Positions 7,657 to 16,812 are shown, numbered from the stretch's first letter. The stretch: DNA of 64,000 nucleotides from JBEKUY01 sp049514555 (GCA_049514555.1 JBEKUY010000003.1:1-64000), one strand, 5' to 3'. Notes: generated from the sequence alone by a model not told the origin. Made by a program: numbers and translations.

Positions 7657-8055
7657 ATGCAGACCGACCCGATTGCCGATTTTCTGACGCGTATCCGCAA
7701 CGCCACGCAGGCCAAGCACCAGCGCGTGGACGTGCCCGCGTCGAAGCTCAAGACCGAGATCGCGCGCATTCTGAAGGAAGAAGGCTACATCGCCACCTAC
7801 AAGCTGGTGGATGAGAACAAGGCGCGGAAGACGCTGCGCGTCTTCCTGAAATACACGCCCGACCGCCGGAGCGTGATCACCGGACTGCGGCGCATTTCAT
7901 GGCCGGGCAGCCGCGCCTACGTCGGCTCAACCGATATCAAGTCCGTCGTCGGCGGCTTGGGAATCAGCATCCTGACGACGCCGCGGGGACTGATGAGCGG
8001 CCGGGCGGCCCGCAGGGCGCGTCTCGGCGGCGAATTGCTCTGCGAGGTCTGGTAA
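7657..8055 (+). CDS. rpsH: 30S ribosomal protein S8 (uS8)
   Basis: uS8 binds the central domain of 16S rRNA and autoregulates spc operons in E. coli. The 132-residue product begins MQTDPIADFLTRIRNA and carries GLRRISWPGSRAYVG. The highly conserved C-terminal segment GISILTTPRGLMSGRAAR is followed by the LGGELLCEVW ending. The length is normal. Confidence 0.97.
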   Translation: MQTDPIADFLTRIRNATQAKHQRVDVPASKLKTEIARILKEEGYIATYKLVDENKARKTLRVFLKYTPDRRSVITGLRRISWPGSRAYVGSTDIKSVVGGLGISILTTPRGLMSGRAARRARLGGELLCEVW

Positions 8056-8076
8056 GGAGATTTCGAGGACGAAACG

Positions 8077-8625
8077 ATGTCACGGATTGGACGCAAACCC
8101 ATACCGCTCCCTGCGACCGTGAAAGTGGCGCTCGCGCCGGGCCGCGTCGATGTGCAAGGCCCAAAGGGCAAGCTCAGTATCCCGCTGCCCGCGGGAATCA
8201 AGATGGAGCAGAAGGACGGCGCGCTCCTCGCCACGCGCGAGACCGAGGAGCATCGGGCGTTGCACGGTCTGGCGCGGGCGCTTGTCGCCAACGCCGTGCG
8301 CGGGGTCACCGAAGGCTTCAAGAAGGATCTCGATATCGTCGGCGTCGGTTATCGCGCCGAGGCGAAAGGAAAGATGGTGCAGTTCAGCTTGGGCTATTCG
8401 CATCCGATCCAGTTCCCCATCCCGGAGGGCATTCAGATCGCGATTGAGAAGCAGACGCATCTCACCGTGAGCGGCGCGGATAAGGGGCTCGTCGGCCAGG
8501 TGGCCGCCAACATGCGCGCGCTGCGCCCGCCGGACCCGTACAAGCAGAAAGGCGTGCGGATCTCCGGCGAGAGACTGAAGAAGAAGGCCGGCAAAGCCGG
8601 AGCGAAGGCCGGAGCACCGGCATAA
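8077..8625 (+). CDS. rplF: 50S ribosomal protein L6 (uL6)
   Basis: uL6 is located near the factor-binding stalk base. The 182-residue product starts MSRIGRKPIPLPATVKVAL, the standard uL6 opening. It has the two similar alpha/beta domains and the C-terminal signature PPDPYKQKGVRISGERLKKK. A short Lys/Ala/Gly tail follows. It begins 21 nt after rpsH. Confidence 0.97.
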   Translation: MSRIGRKPIPLPATVKVALAPGRVDVQGPKGKLSIPLPAGIKMEQKDGALLATRETEEHRALHGLARALVANAVRGVTEGFKKDLDIVGVGYRAEAKGKMVQFSLGYSHPIQFPIPEGIQIAIEKQTHLTVSGADKGLVGQVAANMRALRPPDPYKQKGVRISGERLKKKAGKAGAKAGAPA

Positions 8626-8634
8626 GGAGAAGCG

Positions 8635-9015
8635 ATGGCGACGGTTCGCGTCCAAAAACTCTCGCGGAACGAACACCGGCAGCGGGTTCACGCCCGCGTG
8701 CGTACTCGCGTGGAAGGCACGCCAGAGCGGCCGCGGCTGTGCGTGTACCGCTCGTTGGGCCACATTTACGTCCAAGTGGTGGACGACCGCACCGGCAAGA
8801 CGCTGGTTTCCGCGAGTTCGCTCGATAAGGAAGTGAAGAAACTGACCAAGGGCGGGGGAAATGTCGCTGCGGCGAAAGTGGTCGGCAAGGCGGTGGCGGA
8901 ACGCGCGCTTGCCGCGAAGATTCAGCAAGTGGTTTTTGACCGCGGGGGATACAAGTACCACGGACGCGTAAAGGCGCTCGCCGACGCGGCGCGGGAAGCG
9001 GGGTTAAAGTTCTAG
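8635..9015 (+). CDS. rplR: 50S ribosomal protein L18 (uL18)
   Basis: uL18 binds 5S rRNA together with uL5. The 126-residue protein shows RVHARVRTRVEGTPERPRL, CVYRSLGHIYVQVVDDRTGK and the C-terminal segment VVFDRGGYKYHGRVKALADA, then AREAGLKF, the typical L18 end. An AAGGAGAAG site precedes the ATG. Only 3 nt separate it from rpsE. Confidence 0.97.
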   Translation: MATVRVQKLSRNEHRQRVHARVRTRVEGTPERPRLCVYRSLGHIYVQVVDDRTGKTLVSASSLDKEVKKLTKGGGNVAAAKVVGKAVAERALAAKIQQVVFDRGGYKYHGRVKALADAAREAGLKF

Positions 9016-9018
9016 CCT

Positions 9019-9591
9019 ATGTCGAAGCAACTACTGAGAGAGAATTTTTCGGTGCGCAGGCCGGTCGACGTCAATCTGGCGGAGCTGAAAGATGATGTGG
9101 TGGCCATCAACCGGGTCACCAAAGTGGTGAAGGGAGGCAAGAACCTGAGTTTCTCGGCGCTGGTCGTGGTCGGAGACCAGTCGGGCCATGCCGGTTTCGG
9201 TATGGGCAAGGCCCGGGAAGTGCCCATGGCCATCAAGAAGGGCATCGAGCAGGCGAAGAAGAACCTGATCAAGCTTAATTTGAAAGGCACTACCATCCCT
9301 CACCAAGTCATGGGTTACTACGGCTCGGCGCAGGTTTTGCTCAAACCGGCTTCGGAAGGGACGGGAGTGATCGCCGGTGGGCCGGTACGCAAAGTGATGC
9401 AGGTGGCGGGGATTCACAACGTGTTGACCAAGTCCATCGGCACGTCGAACCCGCACAACGTCGTGAAGGCCACCTTTGCGGCGCTGCTCAGCCTGAAGGA
9501 TGCCGGGCAAGTGGCCGAAAGCCGTTCGAAGCAGGTGGAAGATCTCGGCGGCGGCAAGCACGCCGCGTCAGGAACGCGAAATGGCAACTAG
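9019..9591 (+). CDS. rpsE: 30S ribosomal protein S5 (uS5)
   Basis: uS5 affects decoding fidelity and mRNA entry. The 190-residue product contains VVAINRVTKVVKGGKNLSFS, VVGDQSGHAGFGMGKAREVP, and the second-domain motif VMQVAGIHNVLTKSIGTSNP, all diagnostic. Its 3' end overlaps the rpmD start by 11 nt in another frame. Confidence 0.97.
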   Translation: MSKQLLRENFSVRRPVDVNLAELKDDVVAINRVTKVVKGGKNLSFSALVVVGDQSGHAGFGMGKAREVPMAIKKGIEQAKKNLIKLNLKGTTIPHQVMGYYGSAQVLLKPASEGTGVIAGGPVRKVMQVAGIHNVLTKSIGTSNPHNVVKATFAALLSLKDAGQVAESRSKQVEDLGGGKHAASGTRNGN

Positions 9592-9799
9592 GAAGAAATC
9601 ACCGGGAAGCGCCAAGGCTGCGAAGGGCCACGTGAAGGTCAAGTGGGTGCGCAGCGCGATCGGCTGCACCGAGGACATGCGCGCGACGATCCGCGGGCTA
9701 GGCCTGCGGCGCATGCAGCAGGTGGTCGAGCGGCAGGATACGCCGGCCGTGCGCGGAATGATCCTCAAGGTGCGGCACCTGGTGGAAGTGGTGGAGTAG
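9581..9799 (+). CDS. rpmD: 50S ribosomal protein L30 (uL30)
   Basis: uL30 is a small 50S protein. The 72-residue product has a basic N-terminal extension of about 17 residues, then VKVKWVRSAIGCTEDMRATI, RGLGLRRMQQVVERQDTPAV and a normal ending with ILKVRHLVEVVE. The ATG at 9581 overlaps the end of rpsE by 11 nt. The extension contains no better start downstream. Confidence 0.95.
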   Translation: MATRKKSPGSAKAAKGHVKVKWVRSAIGCTEDMRATIRGLGLRRMQQVVERQDTPAVRGMILKVRHLVEVVE

Positions 9800-9809
9800 G
9801 GGGCAAGAG

Positions 9810-10271
9810 ATGGCCATCAACCTGTCGAACTTGAAGCCGCCCAAGGGCTCGCGCCACCGCAAGGTGCGCGTCGGCCGTGGCATTGGCTCAAAGCTCGGGA
9901 AGACGGCTGGCGCGGGCAATAAAGGGCAGCAGTCGCGCACCGGCTATTCGCGACGGCCGGGCTTTGAAGGCGGCCAGATGCCGCTGCACCGGCGGATTCC
10001 CAAGCGCGGGTTTCACAACCCTTTCGGCCGCTCGATGTCGATCGTGAATGTGGGCCAGCTCAACGCCTTTTCGGCCGGGGAGACGGTCACGCCGGACGCA
10101 TTGCTGGAGCAAGGGCTCGTGCGGCGCCCGGGCGATCTGGTGAAAGTCTTGGGTGATGGCGAGCTGAAGGCGAAGCTGACCGTGCACGCGCATGCCTTCA
10201 GCGAATCGGCTAAGCAGAAGATCGCGGCGGCCGGCGGGAGCGCGGAAATCATTTCTCAGGCGAAGTCATGA
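9810..10271 (+). CDS. rplO: 50S ribosomal protein L15 (uL15)
   Basis: uL15 is a late-assembly 50S protein. The 153-residue product shows NLKPPKGSRHRKVRVGRGIG, the Gly-rich KTAGAGNKGQQSRTG loop, GFEGGQMPLHRRIPKRGF, and the C-terminal globular part with VHAHAFSESAKQKI. Its stop overlaps the secY ATG by 4 nt (ATGA). Confidence 0.97.
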   Translation: MAINLSNLKPPKGSRHRKVRVGRGIGSKLGKTAGAGNKGQQSRTGYSRRPGFEGGQMPLHRRIPKRGFHNPFGRSMSIVNVGQLNAFSAGETVTPDALLEQGLVRRPGDLVKVLGDGELKAKLTVHAHAFSESAKQKIAAAGGSAEIISQAKS

Positions 10272-11671
10272 ACCGGTTTTTCCAGGCATTTGCGAATCTC
10301 TTCCGCATCGTGGACCTGCGGAATCGGCTGCTCTTCACGCTGGCTCTGCTGGCGGTTTACCGCGTTGGGGCGCACATTCCCACGCCGGGAATCAATACCC
10401 AGCTCCTCCAGCAGCTCTTTGAGCAGAACAAGGGTTCGGTCCTCGGCCTGATCGACCTTTTCAGCGGCGGCAATTTCCGCCGGCTGACGATCTTCGCGCT
10501 GGGCATCATGCCGTACATCACCGCGTCGATCATCCTGCAGCTCATGACCGTCGTGTTCCCTTACCTCGAGCGCCTGCAAAAGGAAGGGGAGCTGGGCCGG
10601 CGGAAGATCACGCAGTACACGCGCTACCTGACGGTGGCACTGAGTTTGATCCAATCGTTTACGATCGCCACGGCGCTGCAGCGGCAGACCATGAGCAACC
10701 AGTCCATGGTGTACCGGCCAGGCTGGGGATTCACGCTGATGACCATGCTGACGCTGACCACCGGCACGGCATTCATCATGTGGCTTGGCGAACAGATCAG
10801 TGACCGTGGCGTCGGTAACGGAATGTCTCTGATCATTTTTGTCGGCATCGTCGTGGGGTTGCCGCGCGCCGTGGCCGAACTCTATGACGTGGCGAGAACA
10901 TCTCGCTGGGGCAACCTGACGGGGCTCGGGCTGATCCTCCTCATCGCGCTTATGCTGGTGGTGGTCGCTTTCATCGTCTTGGTCGAAGGCGGACAGCGAA
11001 GAATCCCGGTGCAGTATGCCAAGCGCGTTGTGGGGCGGCGCGTGTTTGGCGGGCAGATGGCTTACCTGCCGTTGCGGGTCAATTCAGGCGGCGTGATTCC
11101 GCCGATCTTCGCCAGCTCGCTGCTGTCGTTTCCAGCGACGATCGCCTTGTTCTTCGCGTCCAGGAGCCTGTTCCTCAAGAGTTTCAGCCAAAACTTCCGC
11201 ATCGGCGACGTCTATTACACGCTGGCTTACATCACTTTGATCATCGGGTTCGCGTTTTTCTATGTGGGCATCGTTTTCAATCCGACCGAGCTCGCGGACA
11301 ACATGCGGAAGAACGGCGGGTTCATTCCGGGTATTCGGCCGGGGCGAAATACCTCGGAGCACATCAGCCGCATCCTGAAGAGGCTGACGTTTGCGGGAGG
11401 ATTGTACCTGGCGCTGGTGTGCGTGCTGCCCGAGTGGATGATTGCCGGCATCCACTTGCACCATCTGCCCGGGTTCCTAGGCACATGGTTTGACGCGCAT
11501 TTTCCCCGGTTCATCCTGGAAGGTTTGCAGGTGAACTTCTACTTTGGCGGAACCTCGCTGCTGATCGTGGTCGGAGTCGCCATGGACACGGCGCAGCAGC
11601 TCGAGGCGCAACTCGTGATGCGCAACTACGAAGGGTTCGGACGGAAGGGCCGCATGCGGGGGCGAAGGTAA
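10268..11671 (+). CDS. secY: Protein translocase subunit SecY
   Basis: SecY forms the protein-conducting channel in the inner membrane with SecE and SecG, and SecA drives export through it. The 467-residue protein has about ten hydrophobic segments. It shows the first-helix region around VYRVGAHIPTPGIN, the plug region GSVLGLIDLFSGGNFRRLTIF (shown in part), the segment IMPYITASIILQLM, and cytosolic-loop motifs such as RNTSEHISRILKRLTFAGG. It is translationally coupled to rplO. secA itself lies about 22 kb downstream in this window. Confidence 0.98.
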   Translation: MNRFFQAFANLFRIVDLRNRLLFTLALLAVYRVGAHIPTPGINTQLLQQLFEQNKGSVLGLIDLFSGGNFRRLTIFALGIMPYITASIILQLMTVVFPYLERLQKEGELGRRKITQYTRYLTVALSLIQSFTIATALQRQTMSNQSMVYRPGWGFTLMTMLTLTTGTAFIMWLGEQISDRGVGNGMSLIIFVGIVVGLPRAVAELYDVARTSRWGNLTGLGLILLIALMLVVVAFIVLVEGGQRRIPVQYAKRVVGRRVFGGQMAYLPLRVNSGGVIPPIFASSLLSFPATIALFFASRSLFLKSFSQNFRIGDVYYTLAYITLIIGFAFFYVGIVFNPTELADNMRKNGGFIPGIRPGRNTSEHISRILKRLTFAGGLYLALVCVLPEWMIAGIHLHHLPGFLGTWFDAHFPRFILEGLQVNFYFGGTSLLIVVGVAMDTAQQLEAQLVMRNYEGFGRKGRMRGRR

Positions 11672-11677
11672 TTGGGG

Positions 11678-12361
11678 ATGACCGTTCCTGGCGCCGCCCA
11701 AACGCTCGACTGCGCGGTGATTTTCATCGGGCCGCCGGGCGCGGGGAAAGGCACCCAGGCGAAAGGCGTGGCCGCGTCGTACAAGGTGCCGCATCTTTCG
11801 ACCGGCGACATGTTCCGCGAGCACGTGAGCAAGGGAACGCCGCTCGGAGAACAGGCCAAGCCGATCATGGCGCGCGGGGAATTGGTGCCGGACGCGATTG
11901 TGCTCGGGATGGTTGCGGAAAGGATTGCCCGGCCCGATTGCGCGCACGGATTCGTTTTGGACGGGTTTCCTCGGACGCGGCCGCAGGCGGAAAAGCTCGA
12001 GGAGCTGATCGAGCAGCGCGGGTTCGGCCGGCCCATCGTGATCCACATCGCCGTGGACGCGGGGCTCTTGCTGAAGCGCTTGACGGGCCGGCGGACGTGC
12101 AAGGTCGGCGGCGAGATTTACAACGTGTATGAGCGGCCGCCGAAGATCCCGGGCCGGTGCGATCGCGACGGCGGCGAGCTGGTGCACAGGGCGGACGATC
12201 GCGAAGAAGTCGTCGGGCCGCGGCTCCAGGCCTACGAGCGGCAGACGGCGCCGGTGGTGGAGTATTACCGGGGCTTGGGTTTGCTGAAGGATATTGATGG
12301 CGCGAAGACCGTGGAACAGGTGACGGAGCAGATTCTCGAGGTTTTGCGCCAGGCGCATTGA
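11678..12361 (+). CDS. adk: Adenylate kinase
   Basis: Adk interconverts ATP + AMP and 2 ADP in the cytosol. The 227-residue protein has the P-loop GPPGAGKGT (residues 18-26), the AMP-binding HLSTGDMFRE and DGFPRT segments, and a long LID. The LID resembles the zinc type (Cys141, Cys161, Asp164), but the position of the second Cys is Gly144 (CKVGG). One of the usual four ligands is therefore missing. A TTG at 11672 is an alternative start. The ATG at 11678 was preferred. It follows secY by only 6 nt and ends 2 nt before map, the common secY-adk-map order. Confidence 0.97.
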   Translation: MTVPGAAQTLDCAVIFIGPPGAGKGTQAKGVAASYKVPHLSTGDMFREHVSKGTPLGEQAKPIMARGELVPDAIVLGMVAERIARPDCAHGFVLDGFPRTRPQAEKLEELIEQRGFGRPIVIHIAVDAGLLLKRLTGRRTCKVGGEIYNVYERPPKIPGRCDRDGGELVHRADDREEVVGPRLQAYERQTAPVVEYYRGLGLLKDIDGAKTVEQVTEQILEVLRQAH

Positions 12362-12363
12362 CG

Positions 12364-13137
12364 ATGGCGATTCAGCTGCGTGGCAAAGTCGAACTCGAAA
12401 AGATGCACCGTGCGGGGTTGATCGTCTGGGACGTTCTGAATGCGTTGCGCGGATTTGTGAGGCCCGGCTTGACCACGATGGATCTGGAGGAGTTTGCCGT
12501 GGGTCGCATCGCGGGGGGGCCGGGGCGCCCGGCGTTCAAGGGATATCGAGGCTACCCTTGCGTGCTGTGCACCTCGGTGAACCAGGAGATCGTGCACGGG
12601 ATTCCTTCGGCGAAGCGGAAGCTGAACGAAGGAGACATCGTCTCGCTGGATTTCGGCATGGAGGTGGACGGGTACTACGGCGATTCGGCGGTGACGGTGC
12701 CCGTCGGAGAGATCCGGCCGGAGCTGCAGAAGCTGCTGGACGTCACGCGGGACTCGCTCGACCGGGCCATCGACAAGATGCGCCAGGGAAATCGCCTGGG
12801 CGACGTCGGCCACGCGGTGCAGAGCTGGGTCGAGCAGAATGGCTATTCGGTGGTCCGGGAGTTTGTCGGACACGGCATCGGAACGAAGATGCATGACGAA
12901 CCGAGCCTGCCGAATTACGGCGATCCCGGACGCGGGGCGCGGCTGCAAGAGGGCATGGTCATTGCGGTCGAGCCCATGGTGAACGCGGGCGGCGCCGGGA
13001 TTCAGATGCTCGACGAGTGGACGGCGGCCACGGCGGACGGCAGCCCGTCGGCTCACTTCGAGCACACCGTCGCGGTCACGCCGGACGGTCCTTGGATTTT
13101 GACGCGGCCGAAAGACGTAACCGGCCCGTCGTGGTAG
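12364..13137 (+). CDS. map: Methionine aminopeptidase, type I
   Basis: This enzyme removes the initiator methionine from nascent proteins. All five metal ligands of the pita-bread fold are visible in the 257-residue product: Asp96 (SLDFG), Asp107 (YYGDSA), His170 (FVGHGIG), Glu203 (IAVEPM) and Glu233 (HFEHTV). His79 in EIVHGIP is the conserved substrate-pocket histidine. It has no N-terminal zinc-finger extension, so it is the short type I form. An in-frame TTG at 12358 overlaps adk and is less likely. Confidence 0.97.
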   Translation: MAIQLRGKVELEKMHRAGLIVWDVLNALRGFVRPGLTTMDLEEFAVGRIAGGPGRPAFKGYRGYPCVLCTSVNQEIVHGIPSAKRKLNEGDIVSLDFGMEVDGYYGDSAVTVPVGEIRPELQKLLDVTRDSLDRAIDKMRQGNRLGDVGHAVQSWVEQNGYSVVREFVGHGIGTKMHDEPSLPNYGDPGRGARLQEGMVIAVEPMVNAGGAGIQMLDEWTAATADGSPSAHFEHTVAVTPDGPWILTRPKDVTGPSW

Positions 13138-13150
13138 CAACGGGAAGCGT

Positions 13151-13414
13151 ATGGCAAAACGGATCGGCGACGACAAAAAAAAGCCGGACTCGAGCAATCC
13201 GAAAGAGGATGCCATCGAGGTGATGGCCACGGTGATCGAGCCGCTGCCGAATGCGATGTTTCGCGTCGAGCTCGAGAACAAGCATCAGGTGCTGGCGCAC
13301 ATCTCCGGAAAGATGCGGAAAAACTTCATCCGTATCCTGGCGGGGGACAAGGTGGCCGTCGAGCTTTCGCCGTACGACCTGACGCGCGGCCGGATCGTGT
13401 ACCGCTACAAGTAG
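13151..13414 (+). CDS. infA: Translation initiation factor IF-1 with N-terminal insert
   Basis: IF-1 occupies the A site during initiation. The 87-residue product carries the full OB-fold signature: LPNAMFRVELENKHQVLAHI, then SGKMRKNFIRILAGDKVAVE and LSPYDLTRGRIVYRYK. Relative to the usual 72-residue protein it has about 15 extra hydrophilic residues (RIGDDKKKPDSSNPK) between MAK and EDAIEV. No in-frame start just before EDAIEV would remove them. It lies between map and rpmJ as expected. Confidence 0.96.
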   Translation: MAKRIGDDKKKPDSSNPKEDAIEVMATVIEPLPNAMFRVELENKHQVLAHISGKMRKNFIRILAGDKVAVELSPYDLTRGRIVYRYK

Positions 13415-13434
13415 GCGGCGCAAGGAGAAGCGGG

Positions 13435-13548
13435 ATGAAAGTGCGCTCATCAGTGAAAAAGATTTGTGACAAGTGCAAGGTGATTCACCGGCGCGGCGTG
13501 GTTCGGGTCATCTGCCCCAACCCGAAACACAAGCAGCGCCAGGGATAA
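13435..13548 (+). CDS. rpmJ: 50S ribosomal protein L36 (bL36)
   Basis: This 37-residue protein is the smallest large-subunit protein. It reads MKVRSSVKKICDKCKVIHRR, then GVVRVICPNPKHKQRQG. The zinc ligands Cys11, Cys14, Cys27 and His32 are all present, so it is the zinc-binding form. AAGGAG precedes the ATG at good spacing, and it sits between infA and rpsM as in most bacteria. Confidence 0.97.
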   Translation: MKVRSSVKKICDKCKVIHRRGVVRVICPNPKHKQRQG

Positions 13549-13565
13549 GGAGATAGGGAGCACTC

Positions 13566-13955
13566 ATGGCACGCATTGCCGGTGTTGACTTGCCGCCGCA
13601 GAAGCGGCTGTGGATCGGGCTCACGGCCATTTATGGGATCGGCCAGGAGCGCGCAAAAGACCTCTGCGCGAAGTCCCACGTGGATCATACGAAGAAGATC
13701 GGCGACCTGACCGAAGACGAGATCAACCACATTCGCCAGGCCATCGAATCGGAAGGCCGCGTGGAAGGCGATCTCCGCAAGGAGATCCAGATGAACATTC
13801 GCCGGCTGATCGAAATCCAGTGCTACCGCGGTGTTCGCCACCGGCGCAACCTGCCGGTACGCGGGCAACGCACGCACACCAACGCCCGCACGCGTAAGGG
13901 TCCGCGGCGCGGCGCGGTGGCGGCGAAGAAGAAGACGGTCGGGAAGAAGGGCTAA
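13566..13955 (+). CDS. rpsM: 30S ribosomal protein S13 (uS13)
   Basis: uS13 is a head protein that contacts P-site tRNA and the 50S subunit. The 129-residue product starts MARIAGVDLPPQKRLWIGLT. It has the helix-two-turn-helix region and the C-terminal signature RGVRHRRNLPVRGQRTHTNA followed by RTRKGPRRGAV. The length and tail are normal. Confidence 0.97.
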   Translation: MARIAGVDLPPQKRLWIGLTAIYGIGQERAKDLCAKSHVDHTKKIGDLTEDEINHIRQAIESEGRVEGDLRKEIQMNIRRLIEIQCYRGVRHRRNLPVRGQRTHTNARTRKGPRRGAVAAKKKTVGKKG

Positions 13956-14006
13956 TCCAGAGGCCGGCGGAAGGCCGCCGGGTGCAAGAACGAAACGGAG
14001 CGTATT

Positions 14007-14450
<444 letters not shown>

Positions 14451-14485
14451 TGTGCTGAGCGAGTTTCGAGGAAGGAGAAAAGCAG

Positions 14486-15118
14486 TTGGCAAGACATAGA
14501 GATGCGGTCTGCCGCCTGTGCCGCCGGGAAGGGCAGAAGCTGTTTCTGAAGGGACTGCGGTGTTTTACGGAGAAGTGCGCCATTGAAAAGCGCAATTTCG
14601 TTCCGGGGCAGCATGGACAGGCTCGGAGGCCCAAGGTTGCGGGCTACGGCCTGCAATTGCGCGAGAAGCAGAAGGTGAAGCGCACCTACGGTTTGCTCGA
14701 GAGGCAGTTCCGCACGTATTTCGAGAAAGCGGTGCGGGCCAAGGGGCCGACGGGCGAGAACCTGATCATCATGCTCGAACGGCGTCTGGACAATGCCGTT
14801 TGGCGGGCCGGATTTGCGTCCTCACGGTCGCAGGCACGGCAGCTCGTCTTGCACGGGCATGTGGGCGTAAGCGGGCGGAAAGTGAATATTCCGTCTTATC
14901 TCGTGAACGTGGGCGACGAGATCACGCTGAAGGATAAGATGCACCAGAACGCCATGGTGCTCGAAGCGCGCAACGTCGCCCAGAGCCAGAATGCGGTGCC
15001 CTGGCTGGATAGCGACCGCGAGCATTTCAAGGCGCGCGTCGTGGCCCTGCCGAAGCGCGAAGACGTGCAGACACCGCCGATCAACGAACAGCTCATCGTC
15101 GAGCTGTACTCGAAGTAG
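14486..15118 (+). CDS. rpsD: 30S ribosomal protein S4 (uS4), TTG start
   Basis: uS4 nucleates 30S assembly. The 210-residue product begins (M)ARHRDAVCRLCRREGQKLF, and the CxxC pair with Cys31 resembles the zinc-type S4 N-terminus. The S4 RNA-binding domain is visible as LERRLDNAVWRAGFASSRSQ and RQLVLHGHVGVSGRKVNIPS, with the ending NEQLIVELYSK. The TTG at 14486 follows the strong AAGGAGAAA site at about 14472-14480. Confidence 0.97.
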   Translation: MARHRDAVCRLCRREGQKLFLKGLRCFTEKCAIEKRNFVPGQHGQARRPKVAGYGLQLREKQKVKRTYGLLERQFRTYFEKAVRAKGPTGENLIIMLERRLDNAVWRAGFASSRSQARQLVLHGHVGVSGRKVNIPSYLVNVGDEITLKDKMHQNAMVLEARNVAQSQNAVPWLDSDREHFKARVVALPKREDVQTPPINEQLIVELYSK

Positions 15119-15181
15119 TCGCAGGCATCAAGGCCCCCAGTTTTCGGGTCCGGCCCCGGCCGGACAGGAGGAAGCAAAACG

Positions 15182-16210
15182 ATGTGGAAGGGTTTTCAGA
15201 AGCCAAAGCGGTTGGCAGCGGAGCTGGAGTCACTTACCGAGAAGTATGGGAAGTTTTCGGCGCAGCCGTTTGAGCGAGGCTGGGGAACCACGGTCGGAAA
15301 TGCCCTGCGGCGCTCCCTCCTGAGCTCGATTGAGGGCGCGGCGATCACCGCGGTGAAGATCGAAGGCGTGCTTCACGAGTTCTCTTCGATCCCCGGCATC
15401 GTGGAAGACGCCACCGACATCATCCTGAACCTGAAGCAGGTCCCCATCAAGCTCAATAGCGACCTGGCGAAGACCATCTACGTGAACGTGGAGAACCCGG
15501 GCGTGGTCACTTCCGCGATGATCGAAGAGGACGCCGACTTCGCGGTTCTCGACAAGACCGTGTACATCGCCACGGTGAGCGAAGGCGGGAAGCTGCAGCT
15601 CGAGATGCGCGTGAAGAACGGCCGGGGCTATGTCTCCGCCGATCGCAATTACGACGAGGACCTGCCCATCGGGTACATCCCGGTGGACTCAGTGCACTCG
15701 CCGGTGCGCAAGGTCAATTATGCGGTGGAAGCTGCGCGGCTCGGCCAGATGACCGATTACGAGAAGCTGATGCTCGAGGTGTGGACCAACGGCGCGCTCA
15801 CCCCGCAGGACGCCATCGGCCTGGCGGCGAAGCTCGTCAAGGATCACATGAGCATCTTCATCAATTTCGAGGAGCAGCCGGAGCTCACCGAAGCTCCCGT
15901 CGAGACCACCAACGACCCGCGGCTCGAGCACCTGGACCGTTCGGTCGAGGAGTTGGAACTCTCGGTCCGCTCCTACAACTGCCTGAAAAACGCGAATATC
16001 CAGAGCATCCGCGAGCTCGTCCAGAAGAGCGAGAATGAGATGCTGAAGACCAAGAACTTCGGCCGCAAGTCGCTTAACGAGATCAAGGAAATTCTGCAGA
16101 AGATGGGGCTGGGCCTGGGCATGAAGTTCGATGAACACGGACGGATTATCTGGCCGCCGCTCCCGAGCCAGACGGCCCCGCCGACTCCGGAGGAGACCGT
16201 GGGCTTCTAA
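15182..16210 (+). CDS. rpoA: RNA polymerase subunit alpha
   Basis: The alpha dimer scaffolds RNA polymerase, and its C-terminal domain contacts UP elements and activators. The 342-residue protein shows the dimerisation and assembly motifs FERGWGTTVGNALRRSLLSS and KIEGVLHEFSSIPGIVEDAT. After a linker it has the CTD motifs LELSVRSYNCLKNANIQSIR and TKNFGRKSLNEIKEILQKMG. The domain order and length are normal. It precedes rplQ by 18 nt. Confidence 0.98.
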   Translation: MWKGFQKPKRLAAELESLTEKYGKFSAQPFERGWGTTVGNALRRSLLSSIEGAAITAVKIEGVLHEFSSIPGIVEDATDIILNLKQVPIKLNSDLAKTIYVNVENPGVVTSAMIEEDADFAVLDKTVYIATVSEGGKLQLEMRVKNGRGYVSADRNYDEDLPIGYIPVDSVHSPVRKVNYAVEAARLGQMTDYEKLMLEVWTNGALTPQDAIGLAAKLVKDHMSIFINFEEQPELTEAPVETTNDPRLEHLDRSVEELELSVRSYNCLKNANIQSIRELVQKSENEMLKTKNFGRKSLNEIKEILQKMGLGLGMKFDEHGRIIWPPLPSQTAPPTPEETVGF

Positions 16211-16228
16211 GGCCCACCGCCAGAGATC

Positions 16229-16663
16229 ATGCGACACCTTAAGGCTCATTCCAAACTCGGGCGCAATCCGGCTCACCGCCGGGCCACACTGCGCAATCTC
16301 GTGACGAACCTGCTGATCCGGGAGCGCATCACTACGACGCTTACCCGCGCCAAGGCCGCGCGGCCGCTCGCCGAGCGCATGATTACGTTCGGCAAGCGCG
16401 ACACCCTGCAATCGCGGCGGCAGGCGGCGGCCTTTTTGATGACCCCGGAGGCGACGCGGAAGCTTTTCAGCGAGATCGCTCCGCGTTTTGCGGACCGCGC
16501 CGGAGGGTACACGCGCATCGTCGCCGCAGGCTTCCGCGTTGGCGATGGCGCCAAAGTGGCCATCCTCGAGCTCCTCGGCTCCAAGCTCAAAAAGAAGGAA
16601 AAGAAAGAGAAAGCAAAGAAGGAAGCCCCCGCCGAGACGGAAGCCAAACCTAGCGAAAGCTAG
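16229..16663 (+). CDS. rplQ: 50S ribosomal protein L17 (bL17)
   Basis: bL17 lies near the tunnel exit. The 144-residue product starts MRHLKAHSKLGRNPAHRRAT and carries LRNLVTNLLIRERITTTLTR and GGYTRIVAAGFRVGDGAKVA. The last 25 or so residues are a Lys/Glu-rich tail. It is the last gene of the superoperon. A strong intrinsic terminator begins 39 nt after its stop. Confidence 0.97.
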   Translation: MRHLKAHSKLGRNPAHRRATLRNLVTNLLIRERITTTLTRAKAARPLAERMITFGKRDTLQSRRQAAAFLMTPEATRKLFSEIAPRFADRAGGYTRIVAAGFRVGDGAKVAILELLGSKLKKKEKKEKAKKEAPAETEAKPSES

Positions 16664-16702
16664 CCCGGGAAAAACTCACTCGCATTTCTGATTTGGAAAC
16701 GA

Positions 16703-16735
16703 AAAAGCCCGCTCCGATCCTCGGAGTGGGCTTTT
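16703..16735 (+). terminator. Intrinsic terminator of the S10-spc-alpha superoperon
   Basis: AAAAGCCCGCTCCGA (16703-16717) pairs with TCGGAGTGGGCTTTT (16721-16735) around a 3-nt loop, a 15-bp stem with one G-T wobble. A-rich and T-rich ends on both sides mean it could act on either strand. It follows rplQ directly. Confidence 0.92.
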
Positions 16736-16812
16736 CACTTTAGCTCAGGCTGTCCGGCCTGAGAGTGTGCAGCTTCCGCGGCGGGAATCTATTCGGTTGT
16801 CTCCAAACAAAA

